Of a stretch of 64,000 nucleotides of DNA, positions 49,245-57,897 are shown piece by piece; position 1 is the stretch's first letter; every line of letters begins with the position of its first letter. Origin of the DNA: Nonomuraea sp. PA05 (GTDB lineage Bacteria; Actinomycetota; Actinomycetes; Streptosporangiales; Streptosporangiaceae); NCBI RefSeq assembly GCF_008086045.1, contig NZ_VSEY01000030.1, positions 104,792 to 168,791 of the forward strand, written 5' to 3'. Position numbers and translations under genes: made by a program. Below the pieces are notes generated by a model. It had not been told where the DNA came from and did not search any database. It saw nothing but the letters and a program-made list of their open reading frames with translations.

Positions 49245-50555
49245 TCAGCCGGGCAGTTCGGTGAGCGCCTGGTCCACCCGCTCCTGCGGCAGCGCGTAAT
49301 CCTCCAGCTCGCCCGCCAGATGACGGTCGTAGGCGCCCAGATCGAAGTGGCCGTGACCGCACAACGCGGTCAGGATGACCTTCTCCTCTCCGCTCTCCCT
49401 GCACCGCAACGCCTCCGCGATGGTCTCCGCCAGCGCGTGGGTCGGCTCGGGCGCGGGCACGATGCCCTCCGTCCTGGCGAAACGCACCCCGGCCTCGAAA
49501 CACTCGCTCTGCGTGCGGGTGACGGCCTCGAACAGGCCCAGCTCGTACAGGTGCGACAGCAGGGGCGACATGCCGTGATAGCGCAGCCCGCCGGCGTGGA
49601 TCGGGTCGGGCACGAACGAGTGGCCCAGGGTGTGCATCTTCAGCAGCGGCGTGAATCCGGCCGCGTCGCCGAAGTCGTAGGCGTACACGCCGCGCGTGAA
49701 CGACGGGCAGGCGGCCGGCTCGACCGCCCTGAACACCGTCCCGACCCGCCCGGCCAGCTTCTCGCGCAGGAACGGGAAGGCGAGCCCCGCGAAGTTGGAG
49801 CCGCCGCCGGTGCAGCCGATCACCAGGTCAGGCATCTCGGGAAGCTGCGCCAGCGCCTCCTCGCCGATCACCGTCTGATGCAGCAGCACGTGGTTGAGCA
49901 CGGACCCGAGCGCGTACCGGGCGTCGGCCGTCGCCCCGGCCACCTCCACAGCCTCGCTGATCGCGATCCCCAGGCTGCCGGGGGAGCCGGGATCGTCCGC
50001 CAGGATCTTGCTGCCCGCACCCGTCACGGTGGAGGGGCTGGCGTGCACGGTCGCGCCGTACACCTGCATGAGGGAACGGCGGTAAGGCTTCTGATCGTAG
50101 GAGGCCCGCACCATCCAGACCTGGCACTCCAGCCCGAACTGCGCGCAGGCGAACGCCAGCGCAGAACCCCACTGGCCCGCGCCCGTCTCGGTGGTCAGCA
50201 GCCGCACGCCCTCGCGCGCGTTGTAGAACGCCTGCGGCACCGCCGTGTTCGGCTTGTGCGAGCCGGCGGGGGAGACGCCCTCGTACTTGTAGTAGATCCT
50301 GGCCGGAGTGCCCAGCGCCCGCTCCAGGCGGCGCGCCCGGATCAGCGGCGTCGGCCGCCACAGACGGTAGACGTCCAGCACCTCCTGCGGGATCGGGACG
50401 TACCGCTCGCCGCTGACCTCCTGCGCGATCAGCTCCATGGGGAACAGCGGCGCCAGGTCGGCGGGGCCCACGGGCTGCCGCGTGCCGGGGTGGAGCGGGG
50501 GCGGTGGCGGGGAGGGCAGATCGGGAACGATGTTGTACCAGTTGCCGGGGATCAT
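49245..50555 (-). CDS. TrpB2-type tryptophan synthase beta-like PLP enzyme
   Basis: 436 aa, a PLP-dependent beta-replacement enzyme of the TrpB2 branch, which is longer than TrpB1 and often stands apart from trp operons. The Schiff-base Lys is in AGSHKPNTA, the phosphate-binding loop in GCTGGGSNFAGL, and ETGAGQWGSALAF the substrate-loop region. It opens with a Pro-rich segment. TrpB2 makes tryptophan from indole and serine, or from phosphoserine, without TrpA. ATG 50555. No other trp gene is nearby. Confidence 0.92.
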   Translation of the reverse strand: MIPGNWYNIVPDLPSPPPPPLHPGTRQPVGPADLAPLFPMELIAQEVSGERYVPIPQEVLDVYRLWRPTPLIRARRLERALGTPARIYYKYEGVSPAGSHKPNTAVPQAFYNAREGVRLLTTETGAGQWGSALAFACAQFGLECQVWMVRASYDQKPYRRSLMQVYGATVHASPSTVTGAGSKILADDPGSPGSLGIAISEAVEVAGATADARYALGSVLNHVLLHQTVIGEEALAQLPEMPDLVIGCTGGGSNFAGLAFPFLREKLAGRVGTVFRAVEPAACPSFTRGVYAYDFGDAAGFTPLLKMHTLGHSFVPDPIHAGGLRYHGMSPLLSHLYELGLFEAVTRTQSECFEAGVRFARTEGIVPAPEPTHALAETIAEALRCRESGEEKVILTALCGHGHFDLGAYDRHLAGELEDYALPQERVDQALTELPG

Positions 50556-50607
50556 CGCTTCAGTCTGCGCCGCCCTCGCGCGGCCCGCCAGAGCCTTTCA
50601 CGGCATC

Positions 50608-51234
50608 TCACCTGACCAGGACCGCAGGCTTACCCGGGTGATCTGCCCGCACCACGACATCCGCCACCTCCTGGGGCCGGACCTCCCGCTCATACCGCTC
50701 GTAAGCGGGCAACCTCCAGCGCTCCTCCTCGCCCGTCCCCCGCTCCAAAGCCCCGGGCGACAACCACACGTGCACGCTCACCTCGAACGCCAGCCCCCGC
50801 CCCAGCAGCAGCGTCCCGTCCACCAGCACCACCCCGCCCGCGGACAACTCGGTGTACGGCACCCGATAAGCCCGATCGATCCCGCTGTCCCACAGCGCGG
50901 GCAGCACCCGCCCCGACCCTCCCGGTTCGAGCGGATCCAGCACCTCCCTGCGCAGCGCCTTGGCGTCGAGCCAGTCGTCGTAGAAGGCGTCGGGGTCGGT
51001 CCTGCCGTACTCCAGCCGCAGCGACGCCGGCCGCAGGAAGTCGCCCGCCGACACCCGCAACACGGGCCTGCCCCGCAGTCGCAACGGCGCCACCAGCTCA
51101 TCGGCCAGCGCCCCGGGCCGCGCGGGCGGCGCCCCGTCCACGGCCACCCGCACCCACGAGCCGGGCGGCCGCGCGGAGATCAGCTCGGCCAGCTCCTCGA
51201 CGAGAGCCTCACGGGAGATCGGTCGCACACGCAT
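50608..51234 (-). CDS. Uridine kinase-like protein without a P-loop
   Basis: 208 aa of the actinobacterial uridine/cytidine kinase-like family. The first strand and following loop read VRVAVDGAPPARPGALADEL where active kinases have a GxxxxGK(S/T) loop; the Lys and Ser/Thr are absent, so ATP binding would have to differ. The rest (FLRPASLRLEYGRTDPDAFYDDWLD; VHVWLSPGALERGTG; ERYEREVRP) is well kept. As far as I recall, the loss is shared by relatives, so it is not a recent mutation. Function is unknown. ATG 51234. Confidence 0.75.
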   Translation of the reverse strand: MRVRPISREALVEELAELISARPPGSWVRVAVDGAPPARPGALADELVAPLRLRGRPVLRVSAGDFLRPASLRLEYGRTDPDAFYDDWLDAKALRREVLDPLEPGGSGRVLPALWDSGIDRAYRVPYTELSAGGVVLVDGTLLLGRGLAFEVSVHVWLSPGALERGTGEEERWRLPAYERYEREVRPQEVADVVVRADHPGKPAVLVR

Positions 51235-51302
51235 CGACCACAGCTTACGAGCGCCCGAAATGCCGTCGACCGCCCCACTGCCGCCTCGCTAGGGTGCCCG
51301 CC

Positions 51303-51791
51303 ATGACCCAGTGCGACTGCGGCGCCCCGCCCGGCCCGCTCGGCGAGTGCGCCGACTACTACAACACCATCCTGGCCGAGGAACAGCTCGACCCGGAGAT
51401 GTACCGGTGGCACGCGGTCGTCGTCTGCGTCTACCTCCTGCAGCACCCCGCCCGCGGACACGAGAAGCACCTCGACGGCCAGTTCCGCTGGCTGCAGTTC
51501 TACCTCGACCGGGGCATCGACGCCACGGTGCGCCTCCAGGCCCACCAGGTCGCCCGCAACAACCGCCGATCCAGCGCGGGCTACGACATGGCGCCCCTGG
51601 AGCCCTACACGCCCCTGCCCTCCGGCGGGCCTCCTGCGCGCTTCACCGCGAGCTTCTGCGAGCTTCCGTACGGAGAAGGCGGATTCGTCCTCGACGGACA
51701 CGCGACATACGGCGACCGCCTGCGCACTCTGGCGCAAGCGACCGAGCAGGCCTGGAAAAGCCTCGGGCCAGGCACCCCGTCGCGGGGTTGA
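51303..51791 (+). CDS. DUF5946-like protein
   Basis: 162 aa. It begins TQCDCGAPPGPLGECADYYN with two Cys that may bind metal, then EEQLDPEMYRWHAVVVCVYL and LQHPARGHEKHLDGQFRWLQ, wording of the actinobacterial DUF5946 family. Function unknown. ATG 51303 follows TAGGGTGCCCGCC, so transcription may be leaderless; the in-frame GTG at 51294 is the alternative. It stands alone between the kinase-like gene (divergent) and tRNA-Gly. Confidence 0.6.
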   Translation: MTQCDCGAPPGPLGECADYYNTILAEEQLDPEMYRWHAVVVCVYLLQHPARGHEKHLDGQFRWLQFYLDRGIDATVRLQAHQVARNNRRSSAGYDMAPLEPYTPLPSGGPPARFTASFCELPYGEGGFVLDGHATYGDRLRTLAQATEQAWKSLGPGTPSRG

Positions 51792-51809
51792 CCTGGCCCT
51801 TCGCCATGC

Positions 51810-51883
51810 TGGAGCGGACGACGGGAATCGAACCCGCGTAGCTAGTTTGGAAGACTAGGGCTCTACCATTGAGCTACGTCCGC
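51810..51883 (-). tRNA. tRNA-Gly (anticodon TCC)
   Basis: Read on the minus strand: acceptor GCGGACG with CGTCCGC, D arm GCTCAATGGTAGAGC, anticodon loop CTTCCAA giving TCC, T arm GCGGGTTCGATTCCCGT, discriminator T and an encoded CCA. All stems pair. Reads GGA and GGG. Confidence 0.97.
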
Positions 51884-51972
51884 GCGAACCGGTCGAACTC
51901 TGGTCTAGACTTCATCCGGTCGTCAGGGCGTAAGCGTACCGGAGTCCCGGAGCGCATGCGCAATCGGCGAGA

Positions 51973-52049
51973 CGGGGCGTGGCGCAGCTTGGCAGCGCGC
52001 TTGCTTTGGGAGCAAGAAGTCGCAGGTTCAAATCCTGTCGCCCCGACCA
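51973..52049 (+). tRNA. tRNA-Pro (anticodon TGG)
   Basis: CGGGGCG acceptor pairs with CGCCCCG, D arm GCGCAGCTTGGCAGCGC, anticodon loop TTTGGGA giving TGG, T arm GCAGGTTCAAATCCTGT, discriminator A and encoded CCA, 77 bases. Divergent from tRNA-Gly with 89 bases between. A strong terminator follows at once. Confidence 0.97.
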
Positions 52050-52052
52050 GCC

Positions 52053-52085
52053 AGAAGGCCCCACCCGCATCGGGTGGGGCCTTCT
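52053..52085 (+). terminator. Terminator after tRNA-Pro
   Basis: AGAAGGCCCCACCCG and CGGGTGGGGCCTTCT form a 15-bp perfect stem with a CAT loop, 3 bases after the tRNA. Confidence 0.93.
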
Positions 52086-52418
52086 GCTTGTCTGTCTGCT
52101 TGACTATGGCGTTCCGAAGTCGGGCCATGGACCGCGCTCCTCCTATGTCTTCCAGCACACGTCCCGAGGGCATGCGGACACGGCTCGGGACCGGACGCGG
52201 GCCACTCCGGGCGCCGGACCAAGCTGAGCGGTGCTTCATCGTCGCCTGCGTGGCCGTGTCGAGGTGCCTCAGCGACGCAACGATGAGAGGCTCGCTCGGC
52301 TGGAGGAGCGGGTGGGCATGCTGCCGCTCCACGAGTCGGTGGCGGTCGAGAGCGTCGCGGGTGGCAAGCTCGCCGGCACCGTGTACGTCAACCCGGGCGG
52401 CTCCACGCGTGGGCGGGC
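52086..52418. other. Gene-free stretch after tRNA-Pro
   Basis: 333 bases with no gene I can support. A plus-strand frame reading MLPLHESVAVESVAGGKLAG and on looks coding-like for about 30 codons but runs into the antisense of the AraC gene and has no ribosome site; it may be the remnant of a lost gene. No direct repeat of the tRNA-Pro 3' end, integrase or transposase was found, so no integrated element is claimed. Confidence 0.4.
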
Positions 52419-52862
52419 TCACGACAGGCGGACACCGCCGGAAGGCGTCTCCTGGTGCCGGACCGGCCGCATGACCTGCTTGGCGACGCAACTGGGCAAC
52501 CCCGCGGCGTCCCCGGCCGCCAGCCGCCGGTAGGTGCTGGGCGACATGCCGACCAGTTCGGAGAAGCGGGTGCTGAAGGTGCCGAGCGACGAGCAGCCGA
52601 CGGCGAAGCAGACTTCGGTGACCGACATGTCGCCGCGCCTCAGCAGCGTCATGGCCCGTTCGATGCGGCGGGTCATCAGGTAGCTGTACGGCGATTCGCC
52701 GTAGGCGGCGCGGAACAGCCGGCTCAGGTGCCCGGACGAGAGGTGTACGCCGCGCGCCAGCGCCTCCACGTCCAGCGGCTGCGCGTAGTCGCGGTCGATC
52801 CTGTCGCGCACGCGGCGCAGCAGGGTGAGCTCGCGTAGGCGCTGGTCGGGTTGGGTGGCCAT
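52419..52862 (-). CDS. Short AraC-family regulator
   Basis: 147 aa, little more than the AraC DNA-binding domain (about 12-115): LDVEALARGVHLSSGHLSRLF, YSYLMTRRIERAMTLLR and VTEVCFAVGCSSLGTFSTRF are both helix-turn-helix units. There is no ligand domain. AraC-only proteins of this kind often control adjacent DoxX, VOC or DUF1048-type genes; the divergent DoxX gene 151 bases away is the likely target. ATG 52862. Confidence 0.9.
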   Translation of the reverse strand: MATQPDQRLRELTLLRRVRDRIDRDYAQPLDVEALARGVHLSSGHLSRLFRAAYGESPYSYLMTRRIERAMTLLRRGDMSVTEVCFAVGCSSLGTFSTRFSELVGMSPSTYRRLAAGDAAGLPSCVAKQVMRPVRHQETPSGGVRLS

Positions 52863-53013
52863 GTCGTACAGCCTGCCCTGAGGACGGCTGCGCTGTCCAC
52901 GCGGCCGGGGTGCAGCCAGGTACACCCCCATCGGGCAGGTAGGTCGATTCCGGCGGCCGGTCGTGGTGCCTAGCGTCGGAGGTCCGGGGAAGCGGTGGAG
53001 GAGGGGATGCCGG

Positions 53014-53382
53014 GTGCGTGTGGTGCTGTGGCTGCTGCAGGTCGTCGTGGCGGGGTTCTTCGTGATGGCGGCGCTGGGGAAGTTCGCGGGGGCTGAGCCG
53101 TCGGTGTCGACGTTCGAGGCGATCGGGTTCGGCGACTGGTTCCGGGTGCTGGTCGGGGTGCTGGAGGTGGCCGGGGCGGTGGCGTTGCTGGTGCCGCGGC
53201 TGGCCGGGGTGGCGGGGCTGGCGCTGGCGGGGTTGATGGCGGGCGCGGTGGTGACCGAGGCGTTCGTGTCCGGGGGCGGGGTGGTGCTGCCGCTGGGTTT
53301 GCTCGTGTTGTGCCTGGTCGTCGCGTGGGGGCGCAGGAGGGAGACGGAACGTCTGTGGTCGGGGGTCGCTGGGCGGACCTGA
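53014..53382 (+). CDS. DoxX-like membrane protein
   Basis: 122 aa with four membrane helices (about 2-20, 43-63, 66-86 and 90-108). FFVMAALGKFAGAEPSVSTF and VGVLEVAGAVALLVPRLAG are the usual DoxX/DoxX-like wording. Members are linked to redox balance or quinone handling. GTG 53014 has GGAGGAGGGG upstream. Divergent from the AraC regulator. Confidence 0.85.
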   Translation: MRVVLWLLQVVVAGFFVMAALGKFAGAEPSVSTFEAIGFGDWFRVLVGVLEVAGAVALLVPRLAGVAGLALAGLMAGAVVTEAFVSGGGVVLPLGLLVLCLVVAWGRRRETERLWSGVAGRT

Positions 53383-53410
53383 TGAGTGGTGTGGCAGGCG
53401 CCGGGCGGGC

Positions 53411-54175
53411 ATGGTGAGAGGCGTGGCACTGACCGAGGGCGACGAGTGGCTGTTCGCGGGCGATCCGATGGCGTTTCCGCTCACGTACCCCGGCCGGGTT
53501 CCGTCCGGCTCCGGTGTGCTGGTGGACGACGCGTACAGAAGGCAGGAGTGGGGTGAGGGCGGCGCGGCGATCGCCGCGCTGCTGGCGGCGCTGGGGCAGG
53601 CGCCGCTGGAGGCGCGCCACCGCGTGGTGGCCGTGGGTTCGAACGCCGCCCCTAGTCAGGTGCGCAGGAAGTTCCTCGATCACGGGGTACGCCCGGTCGT
53701 GCCGATGACGCCGGCCGACGTGCCGGGGATCGCGCCCGGCGTGTCCGCGCACGTGAGCAAGTGGGGTTACGTGCCGGCCGCGCCCGTGGAGACGCCGGGT
53801 GAGACGTCCAGGCTGTTCGTGCTCTGGCTCGACGAGCAGCAGCTCGCGGCCCTGGACCTCACGGAGCCCAACTACCGCAGGCGCCCGCTGGCGGAACCGG
53901 TCGTCCTGGAGGACGGGACGGAGCTGCCGCCGCCCTTCGTGTACGAGGGCAGGCACGGCTGCCTCGCCGCCCCCGGTGACGGGCGGCCGCGGCGTCTGAT
54001 CGCGCAGCCGGCGCTCATCCGGTCGCTTCTGGACGAGTCCGCGGACCTGCGCCACCTGTGCGGGGACACTCCGGAGCGGTTCGTGGCCAGTGTCAGGGAC
54101 GACACCGTGCGCGAGGCGGCCTACCTGCTGCTCCAGCGGGAGAGCCGGGTGAGCCACGCGGTGGGCGGGGGATAA
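53411..54175 (+). CDS. Gamma-glutamylcyclotransferase-like protein of unknown function
   Basis: 254 aa. RVVAVGSNAAPSQVRRKFLD (about 73-92) resembles the YGSN-type loop of gamma-glutamylcyclotransferase (AIG2-like) folds, and LDEQQLAALDLTEPNYRRRP fits the region around the catalytic Glu of that fold. The protein is otherwise conserved-looking and unassigned. ATG 53411; the in-frame GTG at 53423 has GTGAGAGG upstream. It ends 11 bases before the DinB gene, so they may share a message. Confidence 0.6.
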   Translation: MVRGVALTEGDEWLFAGDPMAFPLTYPGRVPSGSGVLVDDAYRRQEWGEGGAAIAALLAALGQAPLEARHRVVAVGSNAAPSQVRRKFLDHGVRPVVPMTPADVPGIAPGVSAHVSKWGYVPAAPVETPGETSRLFVLWLDEQQLAALDLTEPNYRRRPLAEPVVLEDGTELPPPFVYEGRHGCLAAPGDGRPRRLIAQPALIRSLLDESADLRHLCGDTPERFVASVRDDTVREAAYLLLQRESRVSHAVGGG

Positions 54176-54186
54176 GGTCGGGGCTC

Positions 54187-54687
54187 GTGACAGACAACCG
54201 AATCCCTCCCCCCTTCGCCGGCGACGAGCGGGCGATGCTGAACAACTGGCTCGAATGGCACCGCGGCACGCTGGCCGTGAAGTGCGACGGCCTGTCGGAG
54301 GAGCAGCTGCGCGAGCGTTCCGCGCCGCCCTCCGCGCTCTCCTTGCTGGGCCTGGTCAGGCACATGGCGCACGTCGAGCGTTCCTGGTTCCGCCGGGTGC
54401 TGAACGGCGAGGACCTGCCCAAGCTGTGGGACAAGGATCGCGACAACGACGCGGACTTCAAGGAGGTCGACACCGCCTCGGCGAAGGAGGCGTTCGACAC
54501 GTGGCAGGAGGAGATCCGGCTCGCCCGCGCCATCTCGGACGCCAAGCCGCTGGACGCGGTGGGTGACCGTAACGGGCAGGACTGCACGCACCGCTGGATC
54601 CTGATTCACCTGATCGAGGAGTACGCCCGCCACAACGGCCACGCCGACCTGCTGCGCGAGCGCATCGACGGCGTCACCGGCGAATAA
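54187..54687 (+). CDS. DinB-family (DUF664) protein
   Basis: 166-aa four-helix-bundle protein. LSLLGLVRHMAHVERSWFRR carries the first metal His and WILIHLIEEYARHNGHADLL the C-terminal ones (HxxxEYARHxGH), the layout of mycothiol-dependent DinB/MDMPI proteins. Members are thiol-S-transferases or unknown. GTG 54187. Probably co-transcribed with the preceding gene; converges with the HATPase gene with three bases between stops. Confidence 0.9.
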   Translation: MTDNRIPPPFAGDERAMLNNWLEWHRGTLAVKCDGLSEEQLRERSAPPSALSLLGLVRHMAHVERSWFRRVLNGEDLPKLWDKDRDNDADFKEVDTASAKEAFDTWQEEIRLARAISDAKPLDAVGDRNGQDCTHRWILIHLIEEYARHNGHADLLRERIDGVTGE

Positions 54688-54690
54688 GGG

Positions 54691-55167
54691 TCAGTCGTCG
54701 GCACGGAACAGCGCCCAGACGGCCTTGCCGCCGCGGGCCAGCGGATCCCAGCCCCAGCACTGGCTGTAGGTCTCGACGATGTAGAGGCCGCGCCCGTTCT
54801 CGGAGATGAAGTCGGGCTCCTTGGGCCTGGGCACCTCGTCGCTGGGGTCGGCCACGGCGAGCAGCACGTGGGGGGCGACCCGCATGAGCAGCAGCTCGAT
54901 CTCGCGGCGGCCGGCGGCGTACATCGCGTACCTGACGGCGTTCGTCACCAGTTCGGAGACCACCAGTGCGGCGTCGTCGCTGAGGTCGTGCAGGCCCCAG
55001 CCGCGCAGTGTCCTGCGCGTGACGTCCCTGGCGGTTCTCACCGAGTCGGCCTGAAAGGGCAACGGGCACGAGGTCGTGTACGGCTTGCCACCCGTGAGGA
55101 GGCGGTCGAAGCCCACCTCCCGGGTTATCTGCAGGCAATCGGCAGTGGCCAGAGGGTCCTCCACCAT
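54691..55167 (-). CDS. Anti-sigma-type HATPase protein
   Basis: 158 aa, single HATPase_c_2 (RsbW/SpoIIAB-like) domain. N box VVSELVTNAVRYA at about 69-81, G1 LLAVADPSDEVP and G2 NGRGLYIVETYS are all present. Such stand-alone ATPases in actinobacteria act as anti-sigma kinases or as partners of XRE/DUF5753 regulators of the WhiJ type. It is divergent from such a regulator, sharing a control region with a 9-bp inverted repeat. GTG or ATG at 55167 with AGGTATC-like weak ribosome site. Confidence 0.9.
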   Translation of the reverse strand: MVEDPLATADCLQITREVGFDRLLTGGKPYTTSCPLPFQADSVRTARDVTRRTLRGWGLHDLSDDAALVVSELVTNAVRYAMYAAGRREIELLLMRVAPHVLLAVADPSDEVPRPKEPDFISENGRGLYIVETYSQCWGWDPLARGGKAVWALFRADD

Positions 55168-55196
55168 GCCGCCGATACCTCCCCGTTCAGCCTTGG

Positions 55197-55226
55197 TTAG
55201 TGCATGTTTGGCCCAATATGCACTAA
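55197..55226. promoter_or_regulatory. Inverted repeat between HATPase and XRE genes
   Basis: TTAGTGCAT at 55197 and ATGCACTAA at 55218, 9-bp perfect arms around 12 bases. More TGCA half sites (AATGCACGTGCA, GCAATGTGCA) lie at 55266-55290. A fit for a dimeric XRE regulator acting on both genes. Confidence 0.6.
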
Positions 55227-55400
55227 GCCATCATGGGTCACGAACGCGGCACCTGCAAGACCCAAATGCACGTGCAGTTGCAATGTGCAGGAGCAAGCGA
55301 CGTTTTCGGGATAAATCTCCGAATCCGGACACGAGGTTGAGACCTTGTCATACCCGGCAATGTGGTGTCACTGTGTGTGCGGACCTTGATAGGAGGCAAA

Positions 55401-56267
55401 GTGACGCAGAACCAGCCGGGTTCCGGACCGACGGCGCTGCGCATCCTCCTGGGCTCCCAGCTGCGCAAGCTCAGGGAAGCGAAGAACGTCACTCGTGAGG
55501 AGGCCGGCCACCTCATCAGGGGGTCGGAGTCCAAGATCAGCCGAATGGAGCTCGGCCGAGTGGGGTTCAAGGAACGCGACGTGGCGGACCTGCTGACCCT
55601 GTACGGGGTCGTGGATCATCAGGCCCGCTCCGCCGTCCTCGATCTGGTCGCCACCGCCAACGAGCCGGGCTGGTGGCACCGGTTCAACGATGTCCTGCCC
55701 ACGTGGTTCCAGGCGTTCGTCGGCCTTGAAGAGGCCGCCGCCAGGATCAGGACCTACGAGGTCCAGTTCGTGCCAGGACTGTTGCAGACCAAGGAGTACG
55801 CAAGGGCCGTGGTGACCGCCGGTGCGGCGGGCATCGGGGCAGAGGAGATCGCCCGCAGGGTGGATCTCCGACTGGAGCGCCAGCGGATGTTCGACAGGCC
55901 GGACGGGCCGGTCTTCTGGGCCGTGATCGACGAGGCCGCGCTCAGGCGGCCCATCGGCGGGGCCGAGGTGATGAGGGCACAGATCGAGCACCTCATCGAC
56001 CTGATGCGGCAGCCGAACATCACCATCCAGGTCATGCCGTTCAGCTTCGGCGGGCACAGCGCGGAGGGCGGGGCGTTCAGCATCCTGCGCTTCCCCGACA
56101 GCGACCTGCCCGACGTCGTGTACGTGGAGCAGCTCGCCAGCGCGCTCTACCTGGACAAGCGTGAGGACGTGGACCGATACACCGAGGTGATGGAACGGCT
56201 GTGCGCCGTGAGCACCACGCCGGATGAGACGATCGAGCTTCTGAGGACGATCGCGGACGAGTTCTGA
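55401..56267 (+). CDS. XRE-family regulator with DUF5753
   Basis: 288 aa. Helix-turn-helix at about 16-70 (LGSQLRKLREAKNVTREEAG; ESKISRMELGRVGF) and the DUF5753 domain from about 100 to the end (QFVPGLLQTKEYARAVV; RQRMFDRPDGPVFWAVIDEA; PNITIQVMPFSFGGH). This is the WhiJ-like class abundant in Streptomyces and relatives, usually next to a DUF397 gene and often a HATPase. Here the HATPase is divergent but no DUF397 gene is seen. GTG 55401 with GGAGG 4 bases upstream. Confidence 0.93.
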   Translation: MTQNQPGSGPTALRILLGSQLRKLREAKNVTREEAGHLIRGSESKISRMELGRVGFKERDVADLLTLYGVVDHQARSAVLDLVATANEPGWWHRFNDVLPTWFQAFVGLEEAAARIRTYEVQFVPGLLQTKEYARAVVTAGAAGIGAEEIARRVDLRLERQRMFDRPDGPVFWAVIDEAALRRPIGGAEVMRAQIEHLIDLMRQPNITIQVMPFSFGGHSAEGGAFSILRFPDSDLPDVVYVEQLASALYLDKREDVDRYTEVMERLCAVSTTPDETIELLRTIADEF

Positions 56268-56433
56268 CCGCGGCGGCGTCGTGGTTGGGTGTGCATCTGC
56301 CCTAGACTGGCCATCGGCGTTGGATGCCGCCGTTGCGGAGCATGCCCAACACCGCACATGTGGGCGCGGCGCGCGAGCCGTACCGATTGGACGCGCCCGC
56401 GATCACTCGTAGCTTGATCAAGGAGACCATTCC

Positions 56434-57843
56434 GTGAAGACCGCTGTCGAGGAGCTCAGCCCGACCCGGGTCAAGCTCACTGTCGAGGTGCCGTTCGACG
56501 AGCTGCGCCCGAGCATGGATGCGGCGTACAAGAAGGTCGCGCAGCAGGTGCGCGTCCCCGGGTTCCGGCCTGGCAAGGTTCCGGCCCGCATCATCGAACA
56601 GCGCTTCGGCCGGGCGGTAGTGCTGGAGGAGACCCTCAACGACGCGGTGCCCAAGCTGTACGGCCAGGCCGTCGACGAGGCCGACGTGTTCCCCGTCAGC
56701 CAGCCTGACATCGAGGTCACGAAGATCGACGACGGTGAGCAGATCGAGTTCACCGCCGAGGTCGACATCCGGCCCAACTTCGAGGTGCCCGACTACCAGG
56801 GCATCGAGGTCACGGTCGACTCCGCCGAGGTCTCCGACGAGGACGTGGACGCCCAGCTCGACGCGCTGCGCCAGCGCTTCGCGACGCTGACCGGCGTGGA
56901 GCGCGCCGCCGCGAGCGGCGACTTCGTCGTGATGGACCTGCGCGCCGAGATCGACGGCGAGAACATCGAGGAGCAGCAGGCCAGCGAGGTCTCCTACGAG
57001 GTCGGCGCAGGCTCCGTGCTGCAGGGCCTCGACGACGCGCTCGAGGGCATGTCCGCGGGCGAGGAGAAGAGCTTCAAGACCGAGCTGGTCGGCGGCGAGA
57101 ACGCCGGCGAGGAAGCCGACGTCATCATCAACGTCAAGTCGGTCAAGGAGAAGGTCCTGCCCGAGCTGGACGACGAGTTCGCCCAGCTCGCCAGCGAGTT
57201 CGACACGCTGGACGAGCTGAAGAACAGCATTCGCGAGCAGGCCCGCCGCAACAAGCTCATCGACCAGGTCGTCCAGAGCCGCGAGAAGGCGCTCGACGCG
57301 CTGCTCGACAAGATCGAGATCCCGCTGCCGGACAGCGCGCTCAAGGCCGAGGTCGACGCGCGCAAGCACAACCTCGACCACCAGATCGCCGAGAGCGGCC
57401 TCAGCCGCGACGCCTTCTTCCGTCTGTACCAGACGTCGGAGGAGGAGCGCTTCGAGGAGTTCGACAAGAACTCCGCTCGCGCGATCAAGGTCGGCTTCGT
57501 GCTCGACAAGATCGTCAAGTCCGAGGAGCTGGGCGTCTCCGAGCAGGAGCTGACCAACTTCGTGGTCCGCCGCGCCATGGAGATGGGCGTGCAGCCCAAC
57601 GAGCTGGCCAAGCACCTCGCCGACAACGACCAGCTCACGCTGGCCATGGTCGAGATCGTCCGCGACAAGGCCAAGTCGGTGCTGGGCGACGCCGCCAAGG
57701 TCGTCGACACCGAGGGCAACGAGGTGGACCTCAAGGCCATCTACACCGAGATCAACGGCGAGCCGCCGGTCGAGGAGGAGGAGGCCGCCGCCGACTCCGA
57801 CGAGGCCGCCGACAAGCCCGCCGAGGACAAGGCCCAGGCCTGA
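56434..57843 (+). CDS. tig: Trigger factor
   Basis: Ribosome-bound chaperone and prolyl isomerase, 469 aa. Ribosome-binding loop GFRPGKVPARIIEQRFG is at 43-59, FKBP-like domain at about 155-240 (GDFVVMDLRAEIDGE), the rest is the helical chaperone body; the C-terminus is a Glu/Ala-rich acidic tail (EEEEAAADSDEAADKPAED). GTG 56434 with AAGGAGA upstream. First gene of the conserved tig-clpP-clpX neighbourhood; ends in a strong terminator, so it is its own unit. Confidence 0.97.
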   Translation: MKTAVEELSPTRVKLTVEVPFDELRPSMDAAYKKVAQQVRVPGFRPGKVPARIIEQRFGRAVVLEETLNDAVPKLYGQAVDEADVFPVSQPDIEVTKIDDGEQIEFTAEVDIRPNFEVPDYQGIEVTVDSAEVSDEDVDAQLDALRQRFATLTGVERAAASGDFVVMDLRAEIDGENIEEQQASEVSYEVGAGSVLQGLDDALEGMSAGEEKSFKTELVGGENAGEEADVIINVKSVKEKVLPELDDEFAQLASEFDTLDELKNSIREQARRNKLIDQVVQSREKALDALLDKIEIPLPDSALKAEVDARKHNLDHQIAESGLSRDAFFRLYQTSEEERFEEFDKNSARAIKVGFVLDKIVKSEELGVSEQELTNFVVRRAMEMGVQPNELAKHLADNDQLTLAMVEIVRDKAKSVLGDAAKVVDTEGNEVDLKAIYTEINGEPPVEEEEAAADSDEAADKPAEDKAQA

Positions 57844-57857
57844 CGCTCAGGCGTAAC

Positions 57858-57897
57858 GGGAGCCCCCGGACCAGCCGGTCCGGGGGCTCCCGCTTTT
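57858..57897 (+). terminator. Terminator after tig
   Basis: GGGAGCCCCCGGACC and GGTCCGGGGGCTCCC, 15-bp perfect stem with AGCC loop, followed by GCTTTT. Confidence 0.95.

Noticed and set aside
51973..52418. Integrated element at tRNA-Pro
   Set aside because: No duplicated tRNA 3' end, integrase or excisionase; only a terminator and a gene-free stretch follow.
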